Positions 1-8,161 of a stretch of DNA of 64,000 bases are shown here, in pieces. This DNA comes from VRUE01 sp963702705 (lineage in GTDB: Bacteria > Actinomycetota > Thermoleophilia > Solirubrobacterales > 70-9). The DNA lies in assembly GCA_963702705.1 (NCBI GenBank), contig CAVPDR010000002.1:1116001-1180000 (forward strand), written 5' to 3'. The number at the start of each line of letters is the position of its first letter. Position 1 is the stretch's first letter. Made by a program: the position numbers and the translations under genes. The notes below the pieces were generated by a model. The model was not told the DNA's origin, did no database searches, and was given only the letters and a program-made list of their open reading frames with translations.

Positions 1-204
1 GAAATGGCCGTTATGGGGGTCGACGAAGGTATGCAAGTCAAGGTTCGTGCGGTCCGCGAACCCCCAGTTCCACTCGTCGACCATCAAGGTCAGGCCACGC
101 GTCTCCAGGATCAACAAAGCTGCGGCGATCACCATCGCGAACAGCAGCAACCCCACCGCAAGCGGCGCCAGAGAGCGTTCGTCCCGCCACCAAGATTCCC
201 GCAT
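1..204 (-). CDS. N-terminal fragment of a membrane protein, possibly a GT-C glycosyltransferase
   Basis: Read on the minus strand from an ATG at 204, an open frame of 68 codons runs without a stop off the left edge of the window. It starts with a charged cytoplasmic tail (MRESWWRDER), followed by one strong hydrophobic segment at about residues 13-36, then a loop with an Asp-Glu pair (MVDEWNWG). An acidic pair just after the first membrane helix is typical of GT-C glycosyltransferases (PMT/ArnT-like), which use lipid-linked sugars outside the membrane. The family call is an inference from this short piece; the presence of a membrane protein N-terminus is seen directly. No clear Shine-Dalgarno precedes the start. 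Confidence 0.55.
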   Translation of the reverse strand, partial: MRESWWRDERSLAPLAVGLLLFAMVIAAALLILETRGLTLMVDEWNWGFADRTNLDLHTFVDPHNGHF

Positions 205-235
205 GGGCGGTGAGTCTATGTAGGGGGACGGCGGG

Positions 236-1351
236 CTATGGCCGCGCGCGGCCGCCGGTGAGGCCGACAAACGCCCGCCACGCCGGCTTCGGCCTGAAGG
301 CCTTGCCGGCGCGGAAGAGCCCCACCGAGTCGCAGAAGCTGCAGGCCGTGTATTCCGGGTTGTCCTTCCAGGAGTACCAGTAGGTGCCCTTGAGGCGGAG
401 GCGGGTGCGGTTGGCGATCAGGTAGCCGTAGGCCGCCCGCAGTTCGCGGGCCTGGCCCGCGATGCCCTGCTCGAAGGCGACGATGCGGGAGTCGTTCTGG
501 GAGCCCCAGCCCATCTCGGTGATGTAGAGGTCGGTGCCGGCGTCGTGGTTTTCGAGAACCACTTCGCGCATGGCTTCGGTCAGTTCTTCGAGGTCTTCGA
601 CGTGGAAGGCGTAGGGGTGCAGGGCGACGCCGTCGAAGTAGTTCTTGATCCCCGGCACCCGGTAGAGGGCGGCGAGGAAGTCGCTTGCGTCCATGCCCCG
701 CTTGCCCCCTTGGTCGGGGGCGCCGAAGAGGCCGGAGAGGAGCACTTTCGCGCTCGGGTCCGCCGCCTTGATCGCCCCGTAGGTCGGCTTCAGCAGCCGC
801 GCGTAGCGGCTCGGCGAGACCGGGTAGGCGAAGTAGAAGAAGTTCGCCTCGTTCCAGACCTGCCAGGTGCGGATCGGTAGCGGGCGCGAGACCGCTGGCA
901 CGTAGTTGGTTCCGGCCACCGTCGGAGCGTGCAGGTTCCAGAATTCGCCTTCGGGCCCATAGCGCTTGACGGCGGCGGTGACAAACGCCAGCCAAGCCTT
1001 CCTCGCCCGGCCGCTGTCGATCGGCAGCGTCGTCGGCTTGCTGGCGATCCAGCGCGGCGTTCCGTAGAGGAAGGGCAGGACCGTCAGCCCGTGCCGCGCG
1101 GCGGCGAGGACGGCCGGGTCGACGCTGCTCCAGTCATAGCCGCCCTTCGCCGTCGGCTGAACGGTCGCCCAGTTGACCGGCCAGCGCACGCTGCCGATGC
1201 CGCCCGCCTTCATGTAGGAGGCATCGGTGTCGCTCAGCGGCGTCTGCGGCGAGATGCCGAAGAAGGCTCGCGGCAGCGCCTGGGCAGCCGCCGGGGCGAC
1301 CAGGGCAGCGACGAGCGCCAGCAGCGCGATCGTGGTCTTTGCGGTTCTCAA
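236..1351 (-). CDS. Secreted glycoside hydrolase-like protein, clan GH-A (TIM barrel)
   Basis: A 371-residue protein with a signal peptide (residues 1-25, ending ALPRA-like) and a TIM-barrel glycosidase domain. The probable acid/base Glu168 lies in WQVWNEAN and the probable nucleophile Glu279 in YITEMGWGS, both at the strand 4 and strand 7 positions expected for clan A retaining enzymes (GH5/GH39-like). An early RWPVNWATVQP segment also fits. The substrate cannot be told from sequence; homologues are annotated as cellulase-family or beta-xylosidase-like. It lies just downstream of nothing co-directional and 32 bp from the membrane protein start, so it is probably transcribed alone. Confidence 0.75.
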   Translation of the reverse strand: MRTAKTTIALLALVAALVAPAAAQALPRAFFGISPQTPLSDTDASYMKAGGIGSVRWPVNWATVQPTAKGGYDWSSVDPAVLAAARHGLTVLPFLYGTPRWIASKPTTLPIDSGRARKAWLAFVTAAVKRYGPEGEFWNLHAPTVAGTNYVPAVSRPLPIRTWQVWNEANFFYFAYPVSPSRYARLLKPTYGAIKAADPSAKVLLSGLFGAPDQGGKRGMDASDFLAALYRVPGIKNYFDGVALHPYAFHVEDLEELTEAMREVVLENHDAGTDLYITEMGWGSQNDSRIVAFEQGIAGQARELRAAYGYLIANRTRLRLKGTYWYSWKDNPEYTACSFCDSVGLFRAGKAFRPKPAWRAFVGLTGGRARP

Positions 1352-1435
1352 CTCGGTGCGAAAGGGCGGCGGGGCGTGTGCAGGTCACTTCCTAACACGC
1401 CGGGGCGGGATCAGTATCGCCGAGACGTTAACGGG

Positions 1436-1906
1436 TCAGTAGGACCCGCCCAGCTTGCGATGATCCCAGGTGGCGACACGGAGTGGCTTGAAGTGGATCG
1501 CGACGCGCTTGGGAGCCTGCGCCTCGAGCGCGGCCTTGGCGTCGCCCTCGACCGAGGAGATCCCCTCGGCGTAGCGCAGGGTCAGCTCCTCGGCGAAGCC
1601 GAGCACTGTCTCGAAGTCGCCGTAGATCTCCGCCTCGGCCTCGATCATCGCGCCGCGCAGCTCGCTGTATTCGTGCCCGGCCTCGACCAGCACCGTGGCC
1701 CGCGGATCGCGCTCGAGGTTGCGCACCTTCTGCGACTTGGCGTAGGTCCAGATCCAGACCTCGCCGCCGCGCGGGACAAACCACATCGGCATCGAGTGCG
1801 GCCAGCCACGCGGCCCGAGGCTGGAGATGATCGCGACCCGCTCCCCCTCGAGCAGCTCCAGGAGCTCGGCCTCGGTCAGCTTGATCTGGTCGCGCCGGCT
1901 CACCAT
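1436..1906 (-). CDS. Pyridoxamine 5'-phosphate oxidase-fold (split beta-barrel) flavin/F420 protein
   Basis: The 156-residue product begins with a helix (LTEAELLELLEGERVAIIS) followed by the strand pattern GPRGWPHSMPMWF and WIWTYAKSQKVRNLERDPRATVLVE, which is typical of the PPOX/FDOR split beta-barrel family. Such proteins bind FMN, heme or deazaflavin F420 and reduce or oxidise small molecules; actinobacteria have many paralogues. The full barrel and the C-terminal segment are present, so the gene looks intact. The exact cofactor and substrate are unknown. It stands alone between a secreted glycosidase and a divergently read toxin-antitoxin pair. Confidence 0.75.
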   Translation of the reverse strand: MVSRRDQIKLTEAELLELLEGERVAIISSLGPRGWPHSMPMWFVPRGGEVWIWTYAKSQKVRNLERDPRATVLVEAGHEYSELRGAMIEAEAEIYGDFETVLGFAEELTLRYAEGISSVEGDAKAALEAQAPKRVAIHFKPLRVATWDHRKLGGSY

Positions 1907-2045
1907 CGGCAGCCTGCCTGATTTTCGTCAGGAACGCGTTGCAGTTCCGCGCGCCCATGCGCGCCACGCGTCGGATCTGGCTCTGTAGCGTCATCTGCGA
2001 TGGCGATGCAAACACAGCCTCCCGAGCGGTCTGTCTTCCGTGATA

Positions 2046-2080
2046 ACGTACGTATGCCTTTCCTGCTAGACGTACGTACG
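2046..2080. promoter_or_regulatory. Operator-like ACGTACGT repeats upstream of vapBC
   Basis: Two copies of the self-complementary octamer ACGTACGT, at 2046-2053 and 2070-2077, stand 24 bp apart, about 20 bp ahead of the antitoxin start. Antitoxins of type II systems normally bind paired palindromes in their own promoter, so this is a probable autoregulation site. A GATAAC hexamer at 2042-2047 could be a -10 box. No binding data can be read from sequence. Confidence 0.5.
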
Positions 2081-2098
2081 CGAGACGAAGGGAGCGCC

Positions 2099-2332
2099 TT
2101 GGCCACCACCGCTTCAAAACTCCGCGCCAACATCTACCGGATGCTGGACGAGGTGCTCGAGACCGGCCAGCCCTTGGAGATCGAGCGCAACGGCAAGACC
2201 CTCGTCATCGCGCCCAAGAAAGAGCAGTCGATCTGGGACCGTCTGCCCCGCCGCGAGGGTGCAATCGTCGGCGATCCCGATGAGCTGATCCACATCGACT
2301 GGTCTTCGGAGTGGAATCCTGATCCTAATTGA
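2099..2332 (+). CDS. Type II antitoxin, Phd/YefM-like (VapB partner)
   Basis: From a TTG at 2099, preceded 4 bp upstream by the ribosome-binding sequence GAAGGGAG (2087-2094), a 77-residue protein begins ATTASKLRANIYRMLDEV, continues LEIERNGKTLVIAP and ends DWSSEWNPDPN. This is the Phd/YefM-type layout: N-terminal DNA-binding helices and a flexible acidic/aromatic tail that wraps the toxin. A longer frame from ATG 2000 exists, but it would read through the operator repeats, so the TTG start is preferred. The stop lies inside the start of the PIN toxin, consistent with translational coupling. Confidence 0.75.
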   Translation: MATTASKLRANIYRMLDEVLETGQPLEIERNGKTLVIAPKKEQSIWDRLPRREGAIVGDPDELIHIDWSSEWNPDPN

Positions 2333-2696
2333 CACCCATGTCGCCCTCTGGCTGTACGCGGGCCTTTCGGAGCGGATTCCCGATGCCGCTCGAACACTGA
2401 TTGGCGAGCGCAAGCCGCGGATTTCTCCGTTGGTCGAGCTGGAGCTCGCCTACATGCATGAAATCGGCAGGGCGAGGGACCCGGTACCCGTGATGCTGGC
2501 CGCACTGCGCCAAAGTATCGGGCTCGAGATCGCCGACGTTTCTCTCGCTGAACTGACGCATGCGGCCGTGGGCCTCGACTGGACCCGCGATCCCTTCGAC
2601 CGGATGATCGCCGCGCAGGCGATCGTCGCCGACGCCCCGTTGATCACCGCCGACCGGACCATCCTCGCCAACCTCCCCCTCGCGACCTGGGATTGA
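2319..2696 (+). CDS. vapC: PIN-domain ribonuclease toxin, VapC-like
   Basis: The frame encodes a PIN domain with the usual acidic residues: the first Asp in LILIDTHVALWLYAG, the Glu in SPLVELELAYM, and Asp residues in DPFDRMIAAQA and PLITADR near the C-terminus. VapC toxins cleave RNA, often tRNA or rRNA loops, and are held inactive by the antitoxin encoded just upstream. No ATG, GTG or TTG fits the natural N-terminus. The best start is a CTG at 2319, spaced after GGAG (2308-2311), giving the standard MILIDTH opening and a 125-residue protein that overlaps the antitoxin by 14 bp. A conventional start at 2430 would remove the catalytic N-terminus. Confidence 0.82.
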   Translation: MILIDTHVALWLYAGLSERIPDAARTLIGERKPRISPLVELELAYMHEIGRARDPVPVMLAALRQSIGLEIADVSLAELTHAAVGLDWTRDPFDRMIAAQAIVADAPLITADRTILANLPLATWD

Positions 2697-2726
2697 GCCT
2701 GGAGCCAACCTGCGATCCTGTTCCCA

Positions 2727-3389
2727 ATGCAGGTAGCCATCCTCATCTTCGACAAGCTGACCGCCCTGGACGCGATCGGTCCCTATGAGGTCCTGCGCTC
2801 CGTCCCGGGCTGGGAGGTCAAGTTCGTCGGCCCGCAGAAGGGCCTGGTGCGCACCGACAGCGGCGCGCTCGGGCTCAGCGCCGACTACTCGCTCGAGGAA
2901 GTGAGCGAGGCCGACATCGTGCTCGTCCCCGGCGGCGAAGGCAACCGGCCACTGCTCGCCGATGAGAGGGTCCTCTCCTGGCTGCGCCAGGTCGACGCCG
3001 GGAGCAAATGGACCACCTCCGTCTGCACCGGCTCCCTGGTGCTCGGCGCCGCGGGCCTGCTCGAGGGCAAGCGGGCAACCAGCCACTGGCTCTTTCTCGA
3101 GCAGCTGCGCCAGCTCGGCGCCGACCCGGTCGGCGGGCGCTTCGTCGAAGACGGCAAGGTCCTCACCGCCGCCGGCGTCTCGGCGGGGATCGACATGGCT
3201 CTGCATCTGGTCGGCCAGGAGGTCGCGCCTCAGGTGGCCCAGGCCATCCAGCTGGGGATCGAGTACGACCCACAGCCGCCGTTCAACGCTGGCTCGCCTG
3301 AGAAGGCGCCGGAGCCGATCGTCGAGCTCCTTACCAACATGGCCGGCCCTCGCGACGAGTGGCTCGGCGACGCTAGCGGGCGCGCCTGA
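2727..3389 (+). CDS. DJ-1/PfpI superfamily protein (isonitrile hydratase-like)
   Basis: A 220-residue protein with the DJ-1/PfpI fold. It starts with QVAILIFDKLTALDAIGPYEVL, contains VLVPGG at about 64-70 and a nucleophile elbow TTSVCTGSLVLGAAGLL in which Cys100 is the reactive cysteine, followed by KRATSHW. The Asp15 and the TG after the cysteine match the isonitrile hydratase (InhA)/ThiJ branch rather than the PfpI protease branch. Members hydrate isonitriles or act as glyoxalases or transcription-factor sensors; no HTH is attached here. Its 3' end overlaps the oppositely read DUF1906 gene by 17 bp. Confidence 0.8.
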   Translation: MQVAILIFDKLTALDAIGPYEVLRSVPGWEVKFVGPQKGLVRTDSGALGLSADYSLEEVSEADIVLVPGGEGNRPLLADERVLSWLRQVDAGSKWTTSVCTGSLVLGAAGLLEGKRATSHWLFLEQLRQLGADPVGGRFVEDGKVLTAAGVSAGIDMALHLVGQEVAPQVAQAIQLGIEYDPQPPFNAGSPEKAPEPIVELLTNMAGPRDEWLGDASGRA

Positions 3390-4761
3390 GGCTGACCGCG
3401 CGGGTTGCGCGGGCGTTGGGAATCGCCACCAGGAGCTGGGCCTTGAGGAAGCCGCGCTCGCGCAGCAGGGGGGCGCCACGGGAGTTGAGCCCGACGCGGA
3501 AGGTGTGGGACTTGCCGCCGGCGAGGCTGAAGGTGCGGTGGCTGACGGCGATGCGGACGACTTTGGTCGGAATGCCGGGGCGGGCGCGCAGCGGCAGCTT
3601 GGCGTGGGTGCGGAGGATGATCTGGCCCGGGCAGGCTTCTCCTCCGGGGGGCCAGCCACAGCGGACCCAGACGCTGACGGTCCCCGCTTCCGGTTTGATG
3701 TGGCCGACGGTGAGCGGCGGCAGTTCCGGCTTGGCGGCCCCGGCGCCAACGGTCGCGCCATCGACGTAGTTGTTGTCGAGGTTGATCGTCATCAGGCCGT
3801 AGGTCTCGTTGTGGCCACCGCGGTACTGGTGGATGCGCTGGTGGGAGGCCCACGACGTCGACGGAAGGTACGGTTCGAGCGTGTTCTGCGCGCCGTTCCA
3901 GTTGGCGCTCCAGAGGTCGTCGGGAAGCGTGTAGGGACCGCCGATGGCGTGGCCGATGTCAGCGATGCCCGATGCGCCCGAGCTGTAGGTCCCGGAGACG
4001 TAGCCGAGCGCGTGCAGCTGCTCGGTCCAGGCAGAGAGGAAGGTGAGCGTCGCCGCGGTCGCGCTCGTCGTCCGCGTGTAGGCCTCCATGTCGAAGTAGA
4101 TCGGGCTGCCCGGGCCCATGCCGACGCTCTGCGCATCGGCGATCGCGTCTTCGGCCGCTTCGGTCCCCTGGATGGCGGCTTTGCTGAGGCTCGAGCTGAG
4201 CTCGGCGCAGCTCGAGCAGCTGCTGGTCGGCGCCTGCAGGCCGACGTAGGTCGGGATCAGGTGCCAGCCGGCGCCGACCTGTTCGCCGACCCAGGTCGAG
4301 GTCAGGTTGGGCTGCGAGCAGGCGCGGTTGGCGCCGCCGATGTAAACGCCGATCGCCCGGTAGGGAGAGCTCGCCCAGGCCGCCATCGTCCGCGAGGACG
4401 GGGCCGAGCAGGCGTCGAAGCCGAGACCGGTGAACTGTTCGGAGCCCCCCGCAACCGGTGTCGCAACGCCGGCGCTCGCCTGCGCCCCGGCTCGGGAATG
4501 AGCGGCGGGATCGATCAGGATCGCGCGCCGGCGCCCGATCGCCTGCGAGGGACAGCGCTGGTTTGCGCCCGGCGCCCCCAGGTAGATGGCGCGACGGTCG
4601 AGCCGCACGCACATCCGCGGGTGCTCGGCGAGGCGGTAAACCGGCCAGCCACTGGGAACGTCAACCGCGCGCGCCCCGAAGTGGACGGTGCGGGCGGCGG
4701 CGGGCGACGCGCAGAGCGCGAGCAGCGCAACGAGTGCGGCGGCTGGACGAAGCAGGCGCAT
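3373..4761 (-). CDS. Secreted DUF1906 (glycoside hydrolase-like, Rv2525c-type) protein
   Basis: A 462-residue exported protein: signal peptide at 1-23 (ending SPAAA), an N-terminal region of about 100 residues, then a TIM-barrel-like domain that opens with GLGFDACSAPSSRTMAAW and YRAIGVYIGG, and contains PIYFDMEAY and a late TINLDNNY. These are hallmarks of DUF1906, a glycoside hydrolase-like family related to Rv2525c and to GH25-type cell-wall enzymes. The acidic residues in FDACSAP and FDMEAY would line the active site. The C-terminal ~100 residues form a beta-sandwich-like region. A cell-envelope role is inferred. Its start lies 49 bp from a perfect hairpin repeat. Confidence 0.72.
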   Translation of the reverse strand: MRLLRPAAALVALLALCASPAAARTVHFGARAVDVPSGWPVYRLAEHPRMCVRLDRRAIYLGAPGANQRCPSQAIGRRRAILIDPAAHSRAGAQASAGVATPVAGGSEQFTGLGFDACSAPSSRTMAAWASSPYRAIGVYIGGANRACSQPNLTSTWVGEQVGAGWHLIPTYVGLQAPTSSCSSCAELSSSLSKAAIQGTEAAEDAIADAQSVGMGPGSPIYFDMEAYTRTTSATAATLTFLSAWTEQLHALGYVSGTYSSGASGIADIGHAIGGPYTLPDDLWSANWNGAQNTLEPYLPSTSWASHQRIHQYRGGHNETYGLMTINLDNNYVDGATVGAGAAKPELPPLTVGHIKPEAGTVSVWVRCGWPPGGEACPGQIILRTHAKLPLRARPGIPTKVVRIAVSHRTFSLAGGKSHTFRVGLNSRGAPLLRERGFLKAQLLVAIPNARATRAVSLRRAR

Positions 4762-4809
4762 ACCGCCCCAACAATCGCATCTGACGTTCGATTCGGCGCC
4801 ATCCCAAGA

Positions 4810-4860
4810 CGAACTGCATCAAATTCTCCCTCTGGCAGATAGAGAATTTGATGCAGTTCG
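4810..4860. repeat. Dispersed palindrome, copy 1 (possible terminator)
   Basis: Perfect 18-bp inverted repeat: cgaactgcatcaaattct at 4810-4827 and its complement at 4843-4860, with a 15-bp loop. The arm sequence reappears almost unchanged at 32483-32533. It lies between the stop of the penicillin acylase gene (4906) and the start of the DUF1906 gene (4761), so it could end acylase transcription. The repetition of the same arms at a distant locus makes it a repeat family member as well. Confidence 0.8.
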
Positions 4861-4905
4861 CTGTTGGGGGCGCGTCGGCTGAGTCCCAACGCCAGGCCGG
4901 GCCCG

Positions 4906-7287
4906 CTATGCGGGGACCAGGTCCAGCTCGCGCCAGGGGCCCTCGCCGGCCATCGGCTGGGTGCGGCCCTCGAGCCAGTCGGCCTGAAGGTCGTCGTAGT
5001 GGGGGCTGGCCGGATGGCCAGATTGGCCGGTGAACATCTGCCAGCGCGAGCGCTCTGGAGCGGTCGGGTCGGCAACCATCCGCCAACTCGGTGCCCAGAC
5101 GGCTCTGTAGGGGTCGTTGGGGTCGTAGGCGATCTGGCTCACCGTCTCCTGGGCGCCACCGGCCCTGAGCCTGCGGTTGAGCAGGCGGCGCAGCAGCGGG
5201 TTGGCCTCGCCGAGCGGGTGCGGGAACTCCATCTCGTGCACCTGTCCCCAGCGCCAGCCCTCGGGGTTGGGACCGAAGCGGTCGCTGAGGTCGTCGAGGG
5301 CGCCGCTCAGCGCTTCCAGGACGAGGCCGTCCCAGGGCCGGCCGATCAGCTCCTCGTCGCCTTCCTCCCAGAGCTTCATCAGGTGCGAGTGCCAGCGCCA
5401 GGGCGAGGTGACGTGTGGGGTGAAGCCGTTATCGGCGCGGTCGAGCCAGCGCTCGCAGAGGTCGCGGTCGCCGATCGCGGCGCGGGCGACCTCGCGCGCG
5501 AGGCGCAGCAGGAAGGCCTGGTAGATCGTCCCGGCGATCGAGTCGGGGTCGAGTCGCCCGTCCCAGCTGCGCAGCCGCTCGAGCGCGCTGCTCTCGCGCT
5601 GACGTCGAGGCGTCAGCCGCCCCAGCCGCTTCGCCGCCTCGATTCCGGGCAGCGAGAGGTTGTCGGACTGCATCGCCTCGAAGTCGTCGATGTCGTGCTC
5701 GTCGCTGGCTCGCAGCAACTGCTCGATCCGCTCGGCGCGGAAGCCGTCGAGCCACTCGCTGGTGATGTGGTGCGGGTACTCGTCGCCGACGATGCGGTTG
5801 TTGGCGGTGACGAGGAAGCCGCTCTCGGGGTCGGTCGCCTCGGGCATTTCGTCGTAGGGGATCGTCCCCTCCCACTCGAACTCGCCGCTCCAGCCCGGCT
5901 TCGGCAGGTCGGGGCAGCCGCCCTTGCGCAGCGGCAGGCGGCCGATCAGCTTGTAGCCGATCGAGCCGTGGCGGTCGGCCCAGATCAGGTTCGAGGCGGG
6001 TGAGCTGTGGCCCTCGAGCCTGGCGACGAGCTCCGGCCCGGAGGTGATGCCGTGCAGGTCGAACATGCCGGCGAAAGCCGTCGGCTGGTCGAGCGTCTGC
6101 CAGCGCAGCGCCAGCGGCTCGCCCTCGTCGGCGCCGAGCGCCTCGTTGACCAGCGGCCCGTGGTGGGTGATGCGCACGTCGAGCACCTCGGGCGCGTCGC
6201 GGCCCTTGACCGCGATCTCCTCGCGGACCACTTCCAGCGGACGCCACTCGTCCTCGAAGAGGTAGCGGTCGCCCTCGACCCGCTCGACGAAGAGGTCCTG
6301 GACGTCGGCCATCACGTTGGTGAAGGTCCAGCAGACGTCGTTGTTCTGGCCCATGTAGACGCCCGGCATCCCCGGCAACGAGGCGCCGCGGACAAAACGG
6401 TCGCCAAGCGTGAGGCCGACCTGGTACCAGATGCCCGGCATGCTCGGGGGCAGGTGGGGGTCGCCGGCGATCAGCGGCGAGCCGGTGGCGCTGAGCTTGC
6501 CCGAGACAGCCCAGTTGTTGGAGCCGCTGGCCTCGGCCGCGAGTCCCATCGAGCGGCGCACGGCGTCGATCTGCTCGACGATCGCGAGGCCGTCACCCGA
6601 CCAGGCTTCCTGGGTGACGACGGGGTTGTCGGCCGGATAGGCCGGATCGAGCCTGGCGGCGAGCTCGGGGCCAAGCGCCCGCACCATGTCGGCGCGCAGC
6701 AACTCCTTCTCCCAGTTGGTCGAGAGACCGAAGGCGAGCAGCTTGCCGAGGCTGAGGATGTCGACCGGCCGCCACGGCTGCCACTCGAGCCGCAGCAGCT
6801 GCATCTCGAACGGCATCGCCTTGGCACTCGCGGCGGCCGCGTTGACGCCCTCGCAGAAGCGCTCGAGCAGGGCCAGCAGTTCTGGGTCGAGCGTCGCCGC
6901 CTCGCGCTCGGCGGTGCGGCGGATCCCCAGCGTCCGCATCAGGCGGTCGATCGGCAGCCCCTCCTCGCCCGCCATCTCCGCAACCCGGCCGGAGACGGCG
7001 CGCCGGTAGAAGTCGAGTTGCCAGAGCCGATCCTGGCCGTGGCAGAAGCCCTCGACGAACCAGAGGTCGGCGGCCGAAGCGGCATCGATGTGGGGCACGC
7101 CCCAACGGTCGTGGCGCACCCGCACCGGGCCTTCGAGCCCGGGCAGCGCGATCGTGCCCTTCTGCTTCGGCAGCGGCCGCCGCGCCAGCCAATGCCAGGC
7201 GGCAGCGGTCGCCGCGGCGGCAATCCCGGTCCCGGCCGCTCCGGCCAGCAATCCCGTCCTCACCGCTCGCCCACCGTTCATCGTCAT
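4906..7287 (-). CDS. Penicillin acylase family (Ntn-hydrolase, S45) protein
   Basis: A 793-residue precursor. One membrane segment sits at residues 11-34, so it is exported but probably anchored. The alpha-chain motif HDRWGVPHI and FCHGQDRLWQLD is followed by the autoprocessing site GSNNW, where Ser256 becomes the N-terminal nucleophile of the beta chain. GDPHL, GVYMGQNNDVCWTFTNV and a later ASSEHD-like beta-chain region are intact. Relatives cleave penicillins, acyl-homoserine lactones or cyclic lipopeptides; the natural substrate is not evident. An in-frame extension to 7566 is Arg-rich and overlaps the MBL gene, so the start at ATG 7287, 30 bp after that gene, is chosen. Confidence 0.88.
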   Translation of the reverse strand: MTMNGGRAVRTGLLAGAAGTGIAAAATAAAWHWLARRPLPKQKGTIALPGLEGPVRVRHDRWGVPHIDAASAADLWFVEGFCHGQDRLWQLDFYRRAVSGRVAEMAGEEGLPIDRLMRTLGIRRTAEREAATLDPELLALLERFCEGVNAAAASAKAMPFEMQLLRLEWQPWRPVDILSLGKLLAFGLSTNWEKELLRADMVRALGPELAARLDPAYPADNPVVTQEAWSGDGLAIVEQIDAVRRSMGLAAEASGSNNWAVSGKLSATGSPLIAGDPHLPPSMPGIWYQVGLTLGDRFVRGASLPGMPGVYMGQNNDVCWTFTNVMADVQDLFVERVEGDRYLFEDEWRPLEVVREEIAVKGRDAPEVLDVRITHHGPLVNEALGADEGEPLALRWQTLDQPTAFAGMFDLHGITSGPELVARLEGHSSPASNLIWADRHGSIGYKLIGRLPLRKGGCPDLPKPGWSGEFEWEGTIPYDEMPEATDPESGFLVTANNRIVGDEYPHHITSEWLDGFRAERIEQLLRASDEHDIDDFEAMQSDNLSLPGIEAAKRLGRLTPRRQRESSALERLRSWDGRLDPDSIAGTIYQAFLLRLAREVARAAIGDRDLCERWLDRADNGFTPHVTSPWRWHSHLMKLWEEGDEELIGRPWDGLVLEALSGALDDLSDRFGPNPEGWRWGQVHEMEFPHPLGEANPLLRRLLNRRLRAGGAQETVSQIAYDPNDPYRAVWAPSWRMVADPTAPERSRWQMFTGQSGHPASPHYDDLQADWLEGRTQPMAGEGPWRELDLVPA

Positions 7288-7316
7288 CCAAGCGTACTGG
7301 CCAGGCAGCCAGGGGG

Positions 7317-8051
7317 TTAGGGAGAGAAATCGGCGGGCAGTCGCCCCTCGGCGTCGAGCTTGTCGAGGTGGGCCTGCATCACCATCGCCGCCGCCTCGCG
7401 CATCTCGCTTGGGACGTCGCTCCAGGCCTCGTCGAGGAGGGCATCGCGGGAGCGCTCGCCGCGCTCGAGGGCGGCGAGCAGGCGGCGCTCGCGCATCTCG
7501 CGGTGCTCGACGTACTCGGCCAGCTTCGCCCCCGGCTCGGTGATCCAGGGGCCGTGGCCGGGGCAAATCAGCTCGATCGGCTCCGCCTGCATCCGCCGCA
7601 GCGAGTCCATGTAGGCGGCCAGCGAGCCGCCGTCGGGTGGAACGAAGGTCGAGCCGGCGCCGAGCACGAGGTCGCCGCTGAAGCAGACCCCGTCGGTGGT
7701 CATCAGGCAGACGTGGTCGGGCGCGTGGCCGGGAGTGGCGATCGCGCGCAGGCCACCATGCTCCTCGCCGTCGACCGGCAGGACCACCTCGACACCGAGT
7801 TGCCCGGCGCCGTCGGCATGGTCGCCGTGGCCATGGGTGAGCAGGACGGCGCCGAGCCCGCCCCGCTCCTCCGAGGCGGCACGAACGGCGTCCAAGTGGC
7901 TCTCAATATCCGGCCCGGGATCGATCACGGTGCAGGGACCGGACCCGTATAGATAGGTATTAGTCCCCTCCAGCGTCATCGGCCCCGGATTGGGGGCAAC
8001 GATCCGCAAAATCTCCGCGTGCCCAGGCGCCCGGGTCACGTCAGAGCCCAT
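7317..8051 (-). CDS. MBL-fold metallo-hydrolase (LACTB2/glyoxalase II-like)
   Basis: A 244-residue metallo-beta-lactamase-fold protein. It begins with NPGPMTLEGTNTYL, has the metal-binding THGHGDHADG (His73, His75, Asp77, His78), a further His in TPGHAPDH, Asp in FSGDLVLG and a final His in CPGHGPWI. The NPxxxTxxGTNTYL opening and the C-terminal helical domain are typical of LACTB2/RNase Z-like hydrolases acting on thioesters or nucleic acids. It lies 30 bp upstream of the penicillin acylase gene in the same direction and may be co-transcribed with it. Its first codons lie inside the left arm of a 20-bp inverted repeat. Confidence 0.83.
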   Translation of the reverse strand: MGSDVTRAPGHAEILRIVAPNPGPMTLEGTNTYLYGSGPCTVIDPGPDIESHLDAVRAASEERGGLGAVLLTHGHGDHADGAGQLGVEVVLPVDGEEHGGLRAIATPGHAPDHVCLMTTDGVCFSGDLVLGAGSTFVPPDGGSLAAYMDSLRRMQAEPIELICPGHGPWITEPGAKLAEYVEHREMRERRLLAALERGERSRDALLDEAWSDVPSEMREAAAMVMQAHLDKLDAEGRLPADFSP

Positions 8052-8157
8052 TCGGGCAGGGCTGGAACGTCTTGTACTTTTTCGTCAAGGCCATTGGGCG
8101 TCAGCTCAACCACGAATCACCGAAAAAGTTAAGTGGAAGCCCTGCCCGAATGGGCTC
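8044..8157. repeat. Long inverted repeat between the MBL and PafBC genes
   Basis: Perfect 20-bp arms, gagcccattcgggcagggct at 8044-8063 and its complement at 8138-8157, enclose a 74-bp centre that contains a second imperfect stem (tactttttcg/cgaaaaagt). The left arm includes the first codons of the MBL hydrolase, the right arm ends 4 bp from the PafBC stop. It may act as a terminator for PafBC and as a structured leader of the MBL transcript, or be a small mobile palindrome. Confidence 0.7.
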
Positions 8158-8161
8158 CGCG

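Noticed and set aside
2430..2696. Short 88-residue version of the PIN toxin
   Set aside because: The conventional start removes the first catalytic Asp and the opening strand; the same frame encodes the standard N-terminus from 2319.
4906..7566. Longer penicillin acylase start at 7566
   Set aside because: The first 93 residues are Arg/Pro-rich and lie in the coding region of the MBL hydrolase in another frame; ATG 7287 gives a normal membrane-anchor opening.
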